This document shows, one piece after another, positions 9,585-19,833 of a stretch of 20,306 bases of DNA. A program made the translations under genes and the position numbers. The stretch is from Apostichopus californicus (lineage: Eukaryota > Echinodermata > Holothuroidea > Aspidochirotida > Stichopodidae): NCBI GenBank assembly GCA_020650975.1, contig JAIPMN010004820.1, positions 17,599-37,904 on the forward strand, given 5' to 3'. The notes under the pieces were generated by a model. The model was not told the origin of the DNA. It did no database searches and saw nothing but the letters and a program-made list of their open reading frames with translations. Position 1 is the stretch's first letter; every line of letters starts with the position of its first letter.

Positions 9585-12030
9585 TGCTGATGACGAAAAG
9601 AAGGGATTACTTTGGCATGTCTCCACTCGTATCATAGCAAATCTTTTATGCGGACTAACACAATGAAGGGAAGTATGGGAGGGGACTCGGGGGGGGGTGA
9701 GGTGAAGAACTACCACCAGGGTCAAAGTTCAGGACAATAGCTTCCTCTGGGAAGAAGGCACTAGTTTTAGATCTGTTGTAAATAGCCTAATATGGTTCAT
9801 TTTCTTAGTATGCCACTGGCTACAAAGGTTTCATATTGAAATTGTTTTAGCTGACATGTATTTTCCTTTGGTTTGGGGGGGGGGTAGGGAGAGTGAGGGT
9901 CGGGATTGGGCAGAGTCTCTACGTAACAAAATAGATGTAATTTAAAATTTTATCTCTAGTTTTGCAGCACGGAAGGGGAGAGTTCGGGATTTTGCTACTT
10001 AAACATAATGAACAGCTTAGTAAAGCATGTAATCGTAAAAACAAGGAAGACACGACAGTATAAGATAACCCCGTAGGATCTGAGTGAATCTGATAACATA
10101 TAAACAATATTTGATAACAGTTTGAATGTAACGGGACGTTATAAAGTAATCTAAATTTGAATGGAATGGATTTCACATTTTGTCATAGAAAATATTATCG
10201 GAACCATTTGTGGACAAGTGTTAATGACATTATGGTAGTTACAACGCTTGTTTTATAGGAATATTCATATAGTAAATTGTGTGCCGATTTTCATAGTTAC
10301 TGTATTAATTTGATTAAGTTTGCGTTATGAGGTTGTTTTATTGTGATTGTAGATGCGCTTGTAGCGAGTGTAGAGAGCTTGACTACAAAATAAATTTATA
10401 AACTTTCTTCATGTTAATCGAATCCACAATAGCTCGTTTTAGCGTTGAATTATATTCGCACTTTGCTGACAAATTTGACCTTCAAAAATCTTATATCTTA
10501 TTATTAAAATTATTATTTTATTGATATATGATCATTGCAACCGTGTAATGTTAACGTAAACATGCTTGTACAGCATCCAATATATACACATTCGGTGCAA
10601 ATAATTATTGATTGGCATTAAAACATAATTTTCTCATCTAATATAGCTCTTTTGTTATACATTTATACAGATTAGGTTTGTCAACTTGGAAAACAGATGA
10701 TGAAAGATAAAAGAATTGTGTGAACGAGATAATACATTTATAGTTGAGCATGCATTGTTTGAGGAATAATGCAATTATTCATGAACCTTATCAGAATTTT
10801 ACGAGTTCGCCGTATGAACATTGGGATGATTAAGCCTATAAATTCCCCGTTCTAATGGTGTTGATATTATTGGTACCTGTACATCTTTGAGCATCGCAAG
10901 TTGACAAGTTGGAGAACTAAATAAATCTAGCTTTCATATTAACAACGATATAAAGCAGAAGCATGTATGTTCTATGACTGTTCACTGAGACACGATTTTG
11001 AATCGTTTAATGCTGCCGCTAATTTAGAACACAGAATCGAGGGAATATAAAAGTAAGAAAAACAAAATGGTCACTGACATATCTCTCATTATATTTTTGC
11101 TACAGTAAGCCTATATATTAAACTATCATGAAAGTTCTTATTAGTACCTTATTCCGTAATTTAAGTTATCATTTATTATTACAATCCGTTTTCCGGCAAA
11201 TTCCAACTTCTCTGTATATTTTCTATTTTCTTGCTGACGGCCAACCACGGCTTCACTCAATCACATAGATTTCGTGTTCAGTATTTATAACATTGTTACT
11301 ATGTTTCACCATTTAACTATTGTTTCGCAAACTGTTGGGCAATTTTTCTGTCCAATATTTTTTGTTTCAGTAAATATTTCCTCTTTACATCCGGGACGAA
11401 GGTAGGCTAAAGGTCTCTGTCAAGATAAGAGTAATAAAGCAACTAAATACTTATAGGAATGGACTGACCAATGAGATACCGGTTTATCGGCACGTGTCGA
11501 CTGATATAATATGAAAGGATATGACATAACAACTTTCAGTACTGACAAAGTTTGGATATGGTATAGATGGTATAAATCACGTGCACAAACAAAATATAAA
11601 TCTCAGCCAGAGAAAGGACCCGTCCATTTATGGACCGAACAAAGAAACGCTTTGAAAAGAGGCCAGTCATGAGAATGTATTCATAAACTTGCAGTTTTGG
11701 CGAACATTTGCGAACCTCAGCTGTCACTAGTCTAGCTAAACAAACTGCGAGGACACAAAGAAATCAAGGTACCTTTTAGATCTTATAATCTCAACCATAA
11801 CAACTATAGATAGGGAATAAACCGTAAATGATTTGTTCTGCAACTTTAAACTTTGCTCTAATATGTGCCTTAAAATGTCGTTAGTTTAATTATTTCTGGC
11901 ACGAGTTCTTTTCTACAACGATCAGATGTCCAGGCAAATTGGACGTAAAAATGTGATGAAATATGTGGCGCTATTCATCAATATAGTATGACCATTATTG
12001 CATGTACAACAAGCAGATTATTTGGACGAG
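9585..12030. other. Intergenic; no gene recognised
   Basis: AT-rich sequence with poly-G runs at 9689-9697 and 9875-9884. Open frames at 9516-9725, 9919-10176 and 11536-11727 (all minus) lack motifs and nearby splice structure. No tRNA or rRNA signature seen. Confidence 0.6.
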
Positions 12031-12034
12031 ATTA

Positions 12035-12330
12035 CTACGGTAGCCTCGAACAGATTACGTACAACGATATTAATTGCTTTATTGTCTTACACCAGGCATG
12101 AAGCCAGGAATTCCGAAATGGAAGGGCGCCAGAGATTAAATTAGCGGTATCAACAATTTGAGGAGGGAGGCTAAACTCATGTCCGAACTTGTATTTATTT
12201 TTTAGTTCTTGTACACATAATGGTGAATCAGATTGGGGGGGGGCAGGAGTCTCTATGGGGGGGGGTACCCTGTGCCCCGGCTTGGCTACGCGTGTGCCAC
12301 TTACTTTGCCACTTTCCAAAACCATCAGAG
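12035..12330. repeat. Probable dispersed-repeat relic with two G9 runs
   Basis: Contains nine G at 12235-12243 and nine at 12257-12265 around GCAGGAGTCTCTAT, then a GC-rich segment with GGCTACGCGTGTG. The 106-residue minus-strand frame across it owes its prolines to the G runs and is not credible as a gene. Confidence 0.45.
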
Positions 12331-12649
12331 CATAGGAGAGGGGAAAGTAGAACATGATACATTAAATTCCGAACATTACAAATGTTATCATCAATGTTGC
12401 ACTTTCAGCAGCGGATTTAGAAGATACTGGTATATCATGCATCTTGAATGCTTCTGAAGTTGGCGTCATCTATGTTTAAGTTTTAATTTCTTTACTTTCC
12501 AACCATAAAATCGATGACAATGTGCAAAAATCATAGGTCAACTCACTCTCAGTAAAATTCTTGTAAAGCACATTTCCCAATTAATGGTAAACAGTTTTGG
12601 AAAGGTGTATTACTGATTGTGATATAGCTGTATAGCCTGTCTTACGCTA

Positions 12650-13340
12650 GTTTCATGCGCGAAGTCAATCATGGGGGAAATGGTTCAATCGGGGGATTTC
12701 TTTGCATCCATCCAGGGGAGAATAGGACCACTACTACAATCCCTCCTTTTTCAACCCCAAACAAAGTATTGATTCGCCTCTGGTACTCCTATAAAGCTGC
12801 AGACTTATACCTAAATCAGTCGGCCATGGGTGAGGGGGCTAATTTATTTTTATTTCTTATCACAACCTTCCGCTTAGAACTATATATATATATATAGACC
12901 TCAATGATATGCCTCAGAATGCACCATTTGACTTCAAGGTGTTTTCCCCCTGGGAGAGTAACCCCATCCCTTCCAATATGGGAGTTGGCTTCAAGGACCC
13001 CATGGCAGCACCCCCTTCTTTACAAACTCCTTCATTCGCATCTAGCCCTCCTATAATAAATGGTCCACGTCATGACTTTCTGAATCAGTCGGGGGATTGA
13101 GAGTTTATGATTTTCAGCAAAATGGTGCGTTTGGCAGGTACAAGTAGCCCTTTTATAGTCTAAATATGCCTTTGAATGCACCATTCGACGTCTTAAGTGT
13201 TTTTTCTACGAGGAGGACTCCCTACATAGGAGGTGGCTTCAATGTCCCAGGTCCTTCCTTCGCCTCTGACCCTTCCATAAGACGTCAGCCTCCTACCTAA
13301 ATCGGTAGGGAGAAATGTGCAATTCCCACTCCACCTCGCC
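12650..13340. repeat. Relics of a repeat carrying the TGAATGCACCATTTGAC word
   Basis: ATGCCTCAGAATGCACCATT starts near 12908 and ATGCCTTTGAATGCACCATT near 13166. A third version, ATGCCTCTGAACGCACCATT, is near 14133 in BLOC1S4 intron 1. Each is followed by a T-rich or C-rich tract and, soon after, G- or C-rich words. This is one repeat family, much decayed. A TATA microsatellite lies at about 12881-12896. Confidence 0.65.
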
Positions 13341-13710
13341 TCTCCTCAATGACTGGACCGGTGAGCTTCCGAAACTCGTCGAAAAAGTTAGCCGATTTTT
13401 GCACATACGTTATAGCAAAACTTACTTCAATTTCTATGTTTACATCATATGATCACTGTGCATATGACCAATTCGTTGACGCCTCATTCACTCCGTAGTG
13501 AACTTTATGTTATTTTCACATTTCAGGAAGGAATGTAATATTTGTTGAACAGAATCCCGCTACGCAGGCAAGGTTCAACCAGCTCAATAATAACACCGTC
13601 TTCCTCTGGAATTCATATACACACTTACAGCCTAATACAATTACAGTGTGTTATTTTTATAGTGCTACCGCCGTCGTTAGTTTTCTATTTTCATTTCTGA
13701 AAACGATGTC

Positions 13711-13836
13711 ATGGCTTCTGTCGAAGACAATATACAAGAACAGTCGGCTGCCAATAACGAAACCAGTTTGGATCAAATTGTACAAGACACTGCCTCCGAT
13801 TATGCATCTTTTGTTGTGACAGATCCTGAAAAAGAG
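13711..13836 (+). CDS. BLOC1S4: BLOC1S4 exon 1 coding part
   Basis: Residues 1-42, acidic and Gln/Asn-rich, ending TDPEKE. There is no GT donor before the in-frame TAG at 13852. The only position that joins the next exon in the conserved frame is GAG|GCAAGG, a good GC-type donor. The 5' untranslated part lies upstream of 13711, with an unknown start; CCGCCGTCG at about 13668 is locally CpG-rich. Confidence 0.82.
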
Positions 13837-16800
13837 GCAAGGAATTTAGGCTAGAATTCTACTAAGTTACCTGTTATGTAACGTTATGGACAATAAACAT
13901 GGAGTTTTAAACACAAAGATTAACATTAGGCTAAGCCTAACACGAAGTTAGCCTAGTTTTCTATATTCGGGAAATGCTTCAGCCCGGAGGATTAAGCTGA
14001 ACATTAAGAATTAGACCACTGCTACGGGTGGGTGTACACCGCCTTTTCACAACCACACAAAAAGTCGGGTATTTGTTAACACAACCTAACTTTCAAAGCT
14101 AGACCTAGGCTAAATATTATACCTACTTTTACATGCCTCTGAACGCACCATTTGTTGTCCAAATATTTTTTTTTGGTAGCTGGGGAGGGGAGGCCCCCTA
14201 CATGTTAGTCCGATTCAACGACCTCAAATTCTGGAAAGAATAATTTTGGAATATTTATTGATTGTTTGTTACGCAGTGGAGGTCAGTTTCCACTTACTTT
14301 GAAAATTGGGAGGTTGCAGGAGTATGGTTTGCCCCTATCTCCTATACCACATGCCATTTTTGTAATAGGAGTACCCTTTCTCCAAGTTTGTAATTATAAC
14401 AGTCAGCATTTTGACAGATTATAAGACAAATAAAAATTAATCATTGGGTTATCTGCTACTCCATTCATTAAAGGCATTGAAGACTCGCCCAAAACCGTGT
14501 GCAGCCATCTGAAAAAGTTTACTTTCCGTTGCTTGCAAGTGACGTTTTGTTCGTGTCGCTACAAAATGCAGACAGTACAGTAATGAAACGTGATACCTTG
14601 TTATCTTAAGCTGGACCTAAGATGTCCATCGCTGTATTATTTGTACACTGTGCTGTGGGTATTGACCGCAGCTGTATGTACTGACTGTACACTAGTGTAT
14701 AATTACCGATGGTAGCAAGCTGTGTGTGTGTATTTTTTGGGATTGATGGTGGTGTCTAACACTTCTGTTACACCTCATTCAAAACTAGGTCAGATTACCC
14801 GCATTAGACGTTTGTTTGTGTGCAAGTCTTCACACCCTTTAAAACAGTCAGCATTTTGACAGAATATGTAAGACAAACTAAATATTAATCATTGGGTTAT
14901 CTGCTACTCCATTCATTAATCATCTGCTGCAGTAGCAATGTCAGTGGTGAGTGTTGTTCATAACAACTTTGTATTCACTTTATCATTTTAACATTCCAAC
15001 TGGAAATGAAACTATGTAGTAGTACTTAAAATAACCTGACCCAAACATGTTATTGATCAGGTTTTGTGTTGTACTGACCTATTAGTTTGTACATCTTTCA
15101 TTCAAGTTTGCAGGTAATTCATTTTTCAATTTTTGCTTTAATATGTTGCAGAGGAATCATCTGGATGAAAAAATAGAGGAACTTCTCACAAGACTGGATG
15201 AATTTTGTGCTGTAGTGGATATTGTAAGTAATCTGTCATGTAAACTGAGATGTTTTCAAGGAACAATCTTACCCTGAAAAATTTCTTGGGGACATGGGAA
15301 GGGGAGTGTGGGTGGGGGGGGGGGCAATGGTGTGTAGCAGGGGCAACCTGCATAGAATGTTATATGATACAATGGATAGTTTTAACAGAAACAATGTTAT
15401 AACAACAGAAAGAAACTGGTAACCTGTAATGCATACTAAATTTAAAGGAGACTGAAAATTAGCTTATTTTCTTGTTTACTACAGATATTATTTCATGAAA
15501 GAATTACTGTTTTCTGATATTCAAATTCTTTGGATACCTTTTGGGTGAATCAAAACATACTGTACCCATAGAAGGTAGAAAGTTTCCACTGACAGACAGT
15601 TTGCTGTGAGATGTTTGCACCCACAGATAATTTCAAACTCAGAGGATACATCCAGAAAGACATTATTTACTTCCATTTAATATCTAAATCAATTGTAAAT
15701 TTTTGTTATTGCAACTTTGGTTAAATGTTATTTGTAATTGTTTCCCCTCTCAGATCAGAACAGATTCTTCCCTTGCCCTCAACAGAAGTCTTCCAGAAGT
15801 ACATGCCAAAAGTAAAGAGTTAGAGTCTGTCTTTCAAAAGGTTGATGATTTAGAGGTGAGCTGTACAGATACCACCAGGTCATCTAATTCTGTTGTATTC
15901 TTGCTATTTAAGTACTAAGCATCCAGTTATGTGTTGGTGTGTGTCAATGTCTATGCATCAATGTTTGAGTGTTTATCTTACTCAAAGCATTTCTTGAAGT
16001 ACTGTACATTGAATGACATAAATGCATGTTTGAGTGGGTGTAATAACATTGTACAACTTTGAGTTAATGCATACACATGTCTGTATTCAAATAAGTTTCA
16101 CCAACAAAACAGTACAATGAAGTGAACATTGAAATCCTAGCATATCCAAGGTCAGGACTGGGGGGTGGGAGGGGGGGGGTTTAAGTCACCCAGAGTAAGA
16201 ACACAAAGCTTATATAGGTAGTACCACCAAAACACCAGAATTGGTGTTTCTTTCTCAAATGTTTCCTTACACAAAGCATCTCTTGAAGTAAATCACTAAA
16301 AAGTTTGATCACATCACTGCTGTACTCCGTTCCTTGCATTGGTTTCCCGTCTCCAAGTCTCTCAGCGCATCCAGTTAAAGATCCTATGTCACACCTACAA
16401 AGCGATCAATGGGCTAGCCCCTCAATATATCAATGACCTTCATACTCCTTTGCGTCGGTCAACTACAGTTACGCTTCGCTCTTCCTATTATGCGCATTTG
16501 CAATTAACTCCTGGTCCACGTACTCGCACTCGTTATGGCGATCGTGCCTTTCCAGTGGCTGCGCCTTCTCTTTGGAACAAACTTCCATTTCAAGTTTGTG
16601 ACTCTCCCCTCCTTTGTATTTTTAAGAGACAACTTAAAACGTTTCTGTTTGATTCCTACAGAAGTTTCTTTTTTTCCTTGGTTTCCTTTGTCTCTTTCCT
16701 GCTTTGTAAAGCGCTTTGAAACGCTGTATTAAGCGCTATATAAATGTAATTTATTATTATTATTATTAAATCGAATAACATCAATGTTGTTTGTTACATT

Positions 16801-19338
16801 AGATCTTTTGGAACAATTACAGAAAACACTGCTTTGTCATTTAGAAATCGAGAATTAAACATTAAATTGTACCTAAGGCTCAGATGGGGTATCACTGTAC
16901 AACATCTTCGAGATCAAACCGGCCGCAACCGTGTCGCAGAGATAGTTACACCATTTGATACTGTAACAAAGCCAGTTCATGACAGTGTCAAGTTGGTCTT
17001 GCCAGATGTGAACAACAAAGCAAACTATTGAATATTGAGTGTACTAATAATAATTTTCTACAAGTTTTGCCTGTATTGACAATTGATATACATCCACTGA
17101 ATGGGTTGTGGGAATAATAAACATTGCAGGCAGTTTTAAATCAAAACCATGGTCTCAGATCTTCAAAAAGTTATGCTATGCATTGCACATCTCAGGTTTT
17201 ATCAAAGTTAGCTAGTACTCAAAATAGGATGCCAATTGATTATGAAAACAAAGACACCTTGTTAGATATTTATTCACCAAATGCAGTGTAATGAGCAAGC
17301 AATTAGTTCAGTTCTCAACATTTTGCCTCCCAGATAGCTTTTTGATTACATTTAGAAGTTAGATTGGAGAATGCATTTATTTACTTGATTACATACATGA
17401 ATTAAAACAGATTCATGATCAACCCTGTGAACTACTTAAAGTTACCAAGGACAGATATCAGGTTTGATCATCTGAGTGTTGGATAATGTGGTTTGTCAGC
17501 TTCATTCTTTGTCTTATATTAATGTATGTAGACGTTCTTGCCAATAGTGAATGATATGGCAGCCTATTTCTTTCAAAATCAACAGAAATTTGTGTCACTG
17601 GTTAAGAAGGATGTGATGGTTATAGAGGAACAAGTGAACACAGCAGAGAAGGACTTGGGCACCATTACCTCTGTCAAGAATCTCATCATGTCATTCCCAC
17701 TCTTTAGCCAGGTAAGATGTAAGACAAAATAATGTCATATAACAGGAATACACCACAGCTGAAGAAAAAATGGTTAGAGATGAACCAAGAAGAAACTGTT
17801 GTTGTGCTCACTTGCATAAGTGTTTAATGATACACATATGTGTTGCACATGGCTTTGTTTGTATTAGTTCACATTAAAATGGGATGGTAGAGGGAGGGAA
17901 ACAGAGTAATTGCTAATTTTGTCATCCACATCGATAATTTGAAAAGCAAATTATTTGCCAAAACCTTTAAGAAATGAATCACATTACAACAAAGAAAAAA
18001 AAATAACCTAAACTACAAAAGTGTGTTAATAAAAGTCAGAACTTTTCTGTCCATGTTTTACTCATTCTTACTCTCTGCTGGTTTGTTGGCAAGTGTGCAA
18101 TTCAGTTGTACATTAATCTAAGCTGCTAAATTGTTAGTTCACATTGGTCATGTTCGATGCACCCAGTCACCAGTGATACACATGTCAACATACAGTTGGT
18201 AATACACACCTGTGTGTACCCTGGCTGCTGAGACCATCACAACTGGACAATAGACTGTTATAACAATGAATGAGAAAAAAGCATTGTGTGCAGTCTATTA
18301 TGAAAGCAAGTTAAGTAGTTGACCAAATTGTTATTACATTAACAGCTATCCAAAACTGTCATCAATCAGTCAAATGTCAGGCTGGAAATGACTGTGCATC
18401 TTCCAAAATCTGGTTTTAAAGCAGCATTTTGTGTTCGGTCGCCGTTTTCTACTTTTTTGACATGTCCATCGAGTTTTTTACATATATCAATCACAAGACA
18501 GCAAACTAAGATATTAGCCAAGATTTTCCCTGCCAACAACGTTAATTGGCGAGTAATTAAGGATATTTGCAGATAATGAGAAAAGTGTCCACGACAAATT
18601 CCACATTTAAAATTAAAAGCATACAGTTCCCCCAAACCCACTAGTTTGAATTCAACCAATCATAGATGAAGGTTTAGTTATGAGCCGTTGCAAAAAATAG
18701 ATTCAAGACTTTGCGTTAGTACAACCAGGGAGTTGTTATTGAACTCCCTGGTACAACTGCCATATAGACTGTACACGAATCAAGCATGGTGTTGTATTAC
18801 GTAATGGTCAATGACGTTCGTAGTGTTTAAATATTCATATTATGGGCGAGGTTTATTGGGATCCCAACGGAAAATATCTTGGAGAAAAACAAAGTTGAAA
18901 GCTGCAAATTTTTCGACTTTTATGCCACCATTTGAAGTTAGATTTATATAGATAAGCTAGTTATGTATGTAGTTATGGCATAGGGGAGTCAGTGAGGTTG
19001 AGAAAACTCATTGAAAAGGACGCAAAATGCTGCTTTAAGGTTAAACCAAAAAGAGATATAAAACTATAGGGATGAATCCCAATAGGATAGGTTACCAGTA
19101 AAAATGGAGACAGAACCGACACACTGACATGACAGGTTGAAATATTATTTGCAATGTCTTAAACAGTTTGGAAAAGTTTTTACTTAAAATATTTATATAA
19201 TATTGAATATTTTCTTTTCAGAAGAGAACAAGGAATCCAGCACACAAGCCTCTCAGAAGGTACGTCCCTCCCGAGATTTTCAGAACAGAGGATTACATTG
19301 CACCAGAAGAGCAGCGTGACCAGTCTGGAGAGGGATGA
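13711..19338 (+). CDS. BLOC1S4: BLOC-1 subunit 4 (cappuccino), complete, five exons
   Basis: Small coiled-coil subunit of BLOC-1, the octamer that also contains dysbindin and acts in biogenesis of lysosome-related organelles. Exons: 13711-13836, 15152-15223, 15754-15855, 17532-17711, 19222-19338. All are phase 0 and join into 198 residues; the human protein is about 217. Matches to remembered human cappuccino: LLTRLDEF at 53-60 (LLTRVDEF), IRTDSS at 67-72 (LRGDSS), VHAKSKEL at about 87-94 (IHAKAAEM), KVDDLE (RIDRLE), EEQVNTAEKDLGT at 132-144 (EEQVTKAEAELGT), PLFS at 156-159 and the C-terminal FRTEDY at 180-185. The acidic N-terminus is poorly conserved, as in the family. The start is the first ATG in the conserved frame; an overlapping ATG at 13706 is out of frame. 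The gene is divergent from DTNBP1, with 6.6 kb between the two start codons. Intron 1 seems to use a GC donor. Confidence 0.94.
14399..14471. repeat. Direct repeat, left copy (73 bp)
   Basis: Begins ACAGTCAGCATTTTGACAGA and ends with the stretch ATCATTGGGTTATCTGCTAC then TCCATTCATTAA. It matches 14844-14919 with a few substitutions and small indels. Confidence 0.95.
14468..14842. mobile_element. TTAA-flanked inverted-repeat element, about 375 bp (MITE-like)
   Basis: The left end reads TTAAAGGCATTGAAGACTCG. The reverse complement of the right end reads TTAAAGGGTGTGAAGACTTG. About 18 of the first 23 positions agree. TTAA at both ends would suit a piggyBac-type target duplication. There is no transposase frame inside, so it would be non-autonomous. 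The inverted repeats are imperfect, so the element is old or its edges are slightly off. Confidence 0.7.
14844..14919. repeat. Direct repeat, right copy (76 bp)
   Basis: Same sequence as 14399-14471, with substitutions near its middle and three extra bases. The two copies bracket the TTAA element almost exactly. Confidence 0.95.
15152..15223 (+). CDS. BLOC1S4: BLOC1S4 exon 2
   Basis: 72 bases between acceptor tatgttgcag and donor GTAAGTA. Residues 43-66, RNHLDEKIEELLTRLDEF then CAVVDI. The LLTRLDEF core is the clearest family signature. Confidence 0.93.
15224..15753 (+). other. BLOC1S4: BLOC1S4 intron 2
   Basis: GTAAGTA to CTCTCAG. It holds 11 G at 15314-15324. Nothing else recognised. Confidence 0.9.
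15754..15855 (+). CDS. BLOC1S4: BLOC1S4 exon 3
   Basis: 102 bases between acceptor tttcccctctcag and donor GTGAGC. Residues 67-100, starting IRTDSSLALNRSLPEVHAKS and ending KVDDLE. Helical and charged, as expected for the coiled-coil core. Confidence 0.94.
16298..16770 (+). mobile_element. 5'-truncated, frameshifted non-LTR retrotransposon tail (CR1/L2-like)
   Basis: Encodes the end of a LINE reverse-transcriptase protein. FDHITAVLRSLHWFPVS lies in one frame, then a shift of reading frame at about 16352-16365 (an apparent 8-base insertion), then a frame with QRIQLKILCHTYKAINGLAP, TRTRYGDRAFPVAAPSLWNK and FKRQLKTFLF. These blocks are typical of this C-terminal region in many aquatic-animal LINEs. 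The 3' end has the GCGCTTTGAAACGCTGTATT and AAGCGCTATATAAATG hairpin-like tail and finishes in an ATT microsatellite (about 16750-16768), as CR1/L2-type elements do. It is in sense orientation with BLOC1S4. Inactive: truncated upstream and frameshifted. Confidence 0.85.
16834..17031 (+). other. Unexplained open frame in intron 3
   Basis: A 65-codon frame just after the retrotransposon tail, with less AT bias than the surrounding intron (for example AACCGGCCGCAACCGTGTCG). No family recognised and no splice sites joining it to BLOC1S4 in phase. It could be a fragment of another repeat or a pseudogene. Confidence 0.2.
17532..17711 (+). CDS. BLOC1S4: BLOC1S4 exon 4
   Basis: 180 bases between acceptor aatgtatgtag and donor GTAAGATG. 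Residues 101-160. It has the conserved IEEQVNTAEKDLGT block and ends FPLFSQ. A hydrophobic-heptad helix precedes the conserved block. Confidence 0.94.
18416..19038. mobile_element. 623-bp TTAA-flanked element with 19-bp terminal inverted repeats (MITE)
   Basis: The left end is TTAAAGCAGCATTTTGTGT. The right end, reverse-complemented, is TTAAAGCAGCATTTTGCGT, one mismatch in 19. Both ends coincide with TTAA, the target site of piggyBac-type transposases. The interior has no transposase frame. It contains an 11-bp hairpin at 18724-18752 and a perfect palindrome, TTGGGATCCCAA, at 18856-18867. The intact ends suggest a fairly recent insertion. Confidence 0.85.
18724..18752. repeat. Perfect 11-bp hairpin inside the TTAA element
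   Basis: ACCAGGGAGTT and AACTCCCTGGT are exact reverse complements around a seven-base loop. Confidence 0.95.
19222..19338 (+). CDS. BLOC1S4: BLOC1S4 exon 5 with stop codon
   Basis: 117 bases after acceptor ttttcttttcag. Residues 161-198 and TGA at 19336-19338. A basic segment (KRTRNPAHKPLRR) is followed by the family's C-terminal FRTEDY motif. Confidence 0.93.
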   Translation, partial: KRTRNPAHKPLRRYVPPEIFRTEDYIAPEEQRDQSGEG

Positions 19339-19781
19339 ATAGGTTATACCTATGACAGTCTTGCGTAGTGATGCCTCAGTGTTCCATCATGTATCACCAC
19401 TGAGTGAAGATCAGTTTGGAATTTTGAGGGGAACTTGAGAAGATTTTCAGAACATTGATCGGCCTTAATACTTTTTAAATCGTATGCAGTACTGTAATTG
19501 TTAGCTGTGCTCTACACTGTTATGCCAGCTGTACTCGAGATTATATGTGGGGGAAGAATTAGAAAAGGATTTCCTTTCTCTTTGCAATATTCTAGAAAGT
19601 TTTCTGATCAGCAGAGTGATAAATGATTGATGTATTTGATAAAGGAGACGTTTATGACATAATTAGAGATAACTGTTATCAAGAAAATTTTAACTTCCAA
19701 AGTTACACTGTGGCATTCTATATCAAATTTAGAAGCAACCTTTATATGTTGTACTGGTTTTACATGAGTATTACTTATGGA

Positions 19782-19787
19782 AATAAA
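19782..19787 (+). promoter_or_regulatory. Polyadenylation signal AATAAA, first candidate
   Basis: Canonical hexamer about 440 bases after the BLOC1S4 stop codon, the nearest of three. Confidence 0.55.
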
Positions 19788-19827
19788 ACACAAAGATAGT
19801 TGCCAATCAAAGATTTTCAAGATTTGG

Positions 19828-19833
19828 AATAAA
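19828..19833 (+). promoter_or_regulatory. Polyadenylation signal AATAAA, second candidate
   Basis: A second canonical hexamer 46 bases beyond the first. Confidence 0.45.

Larger units (their letters stand above)
13837..15151 (+). other. BLOC1S4: BLOC1S4 intron 1, probable GC-AG intron
   Basis: It begins GCAAGG and ends tttaatatgttgcag. It carries a palindrome, TTAGGCT-A-AGCCTAA, at about 13927-13941, a repeat relic near 14133 and a TTAA-flanked element at 14468-14842 between direct repeats. Confidence 0.75.
15856..17531 (+). other. BLOC1S4: BLOC1S4 intron 3
   Basis: GTGAGC to TATGTAG. Holds a short direct repeat (about 15971-16001 and 16260-16290), nine G at 16171-16179, the retrotransposon relic at 16298-16770 and an unexplained open frame at 16834-17031. 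Confidence 0.9.
17712..19221 (+). other. BLOC1S4: BLOC1S4 intron 4
   Basis: GTAAGATG to CTTTTCAG. Its right half is mostly a 623-bp TTAA-flanked element. The left half is AT-rich with nothing recognised. Confidence 0.9.

Noticed and set aside
12035-12355. 106-residue minus-strand frame
   Set aside because: Crosses two G9 runs and repeat-like sequence; proline tracts come from the runs.
13851-13854. In-frame TAG after BLOC1S4 exon 1 as a premature stop making a pseudogene
   Set aside because: A GC donor 16 bases earlier removes it, and the four later exons are intact with conserved motifs and good splice sites.
16535-16732. 65-residue frame in the LINE tail
   Set aside because: Off-frame shadow of the reverse-transcriptase C-terminal frame.
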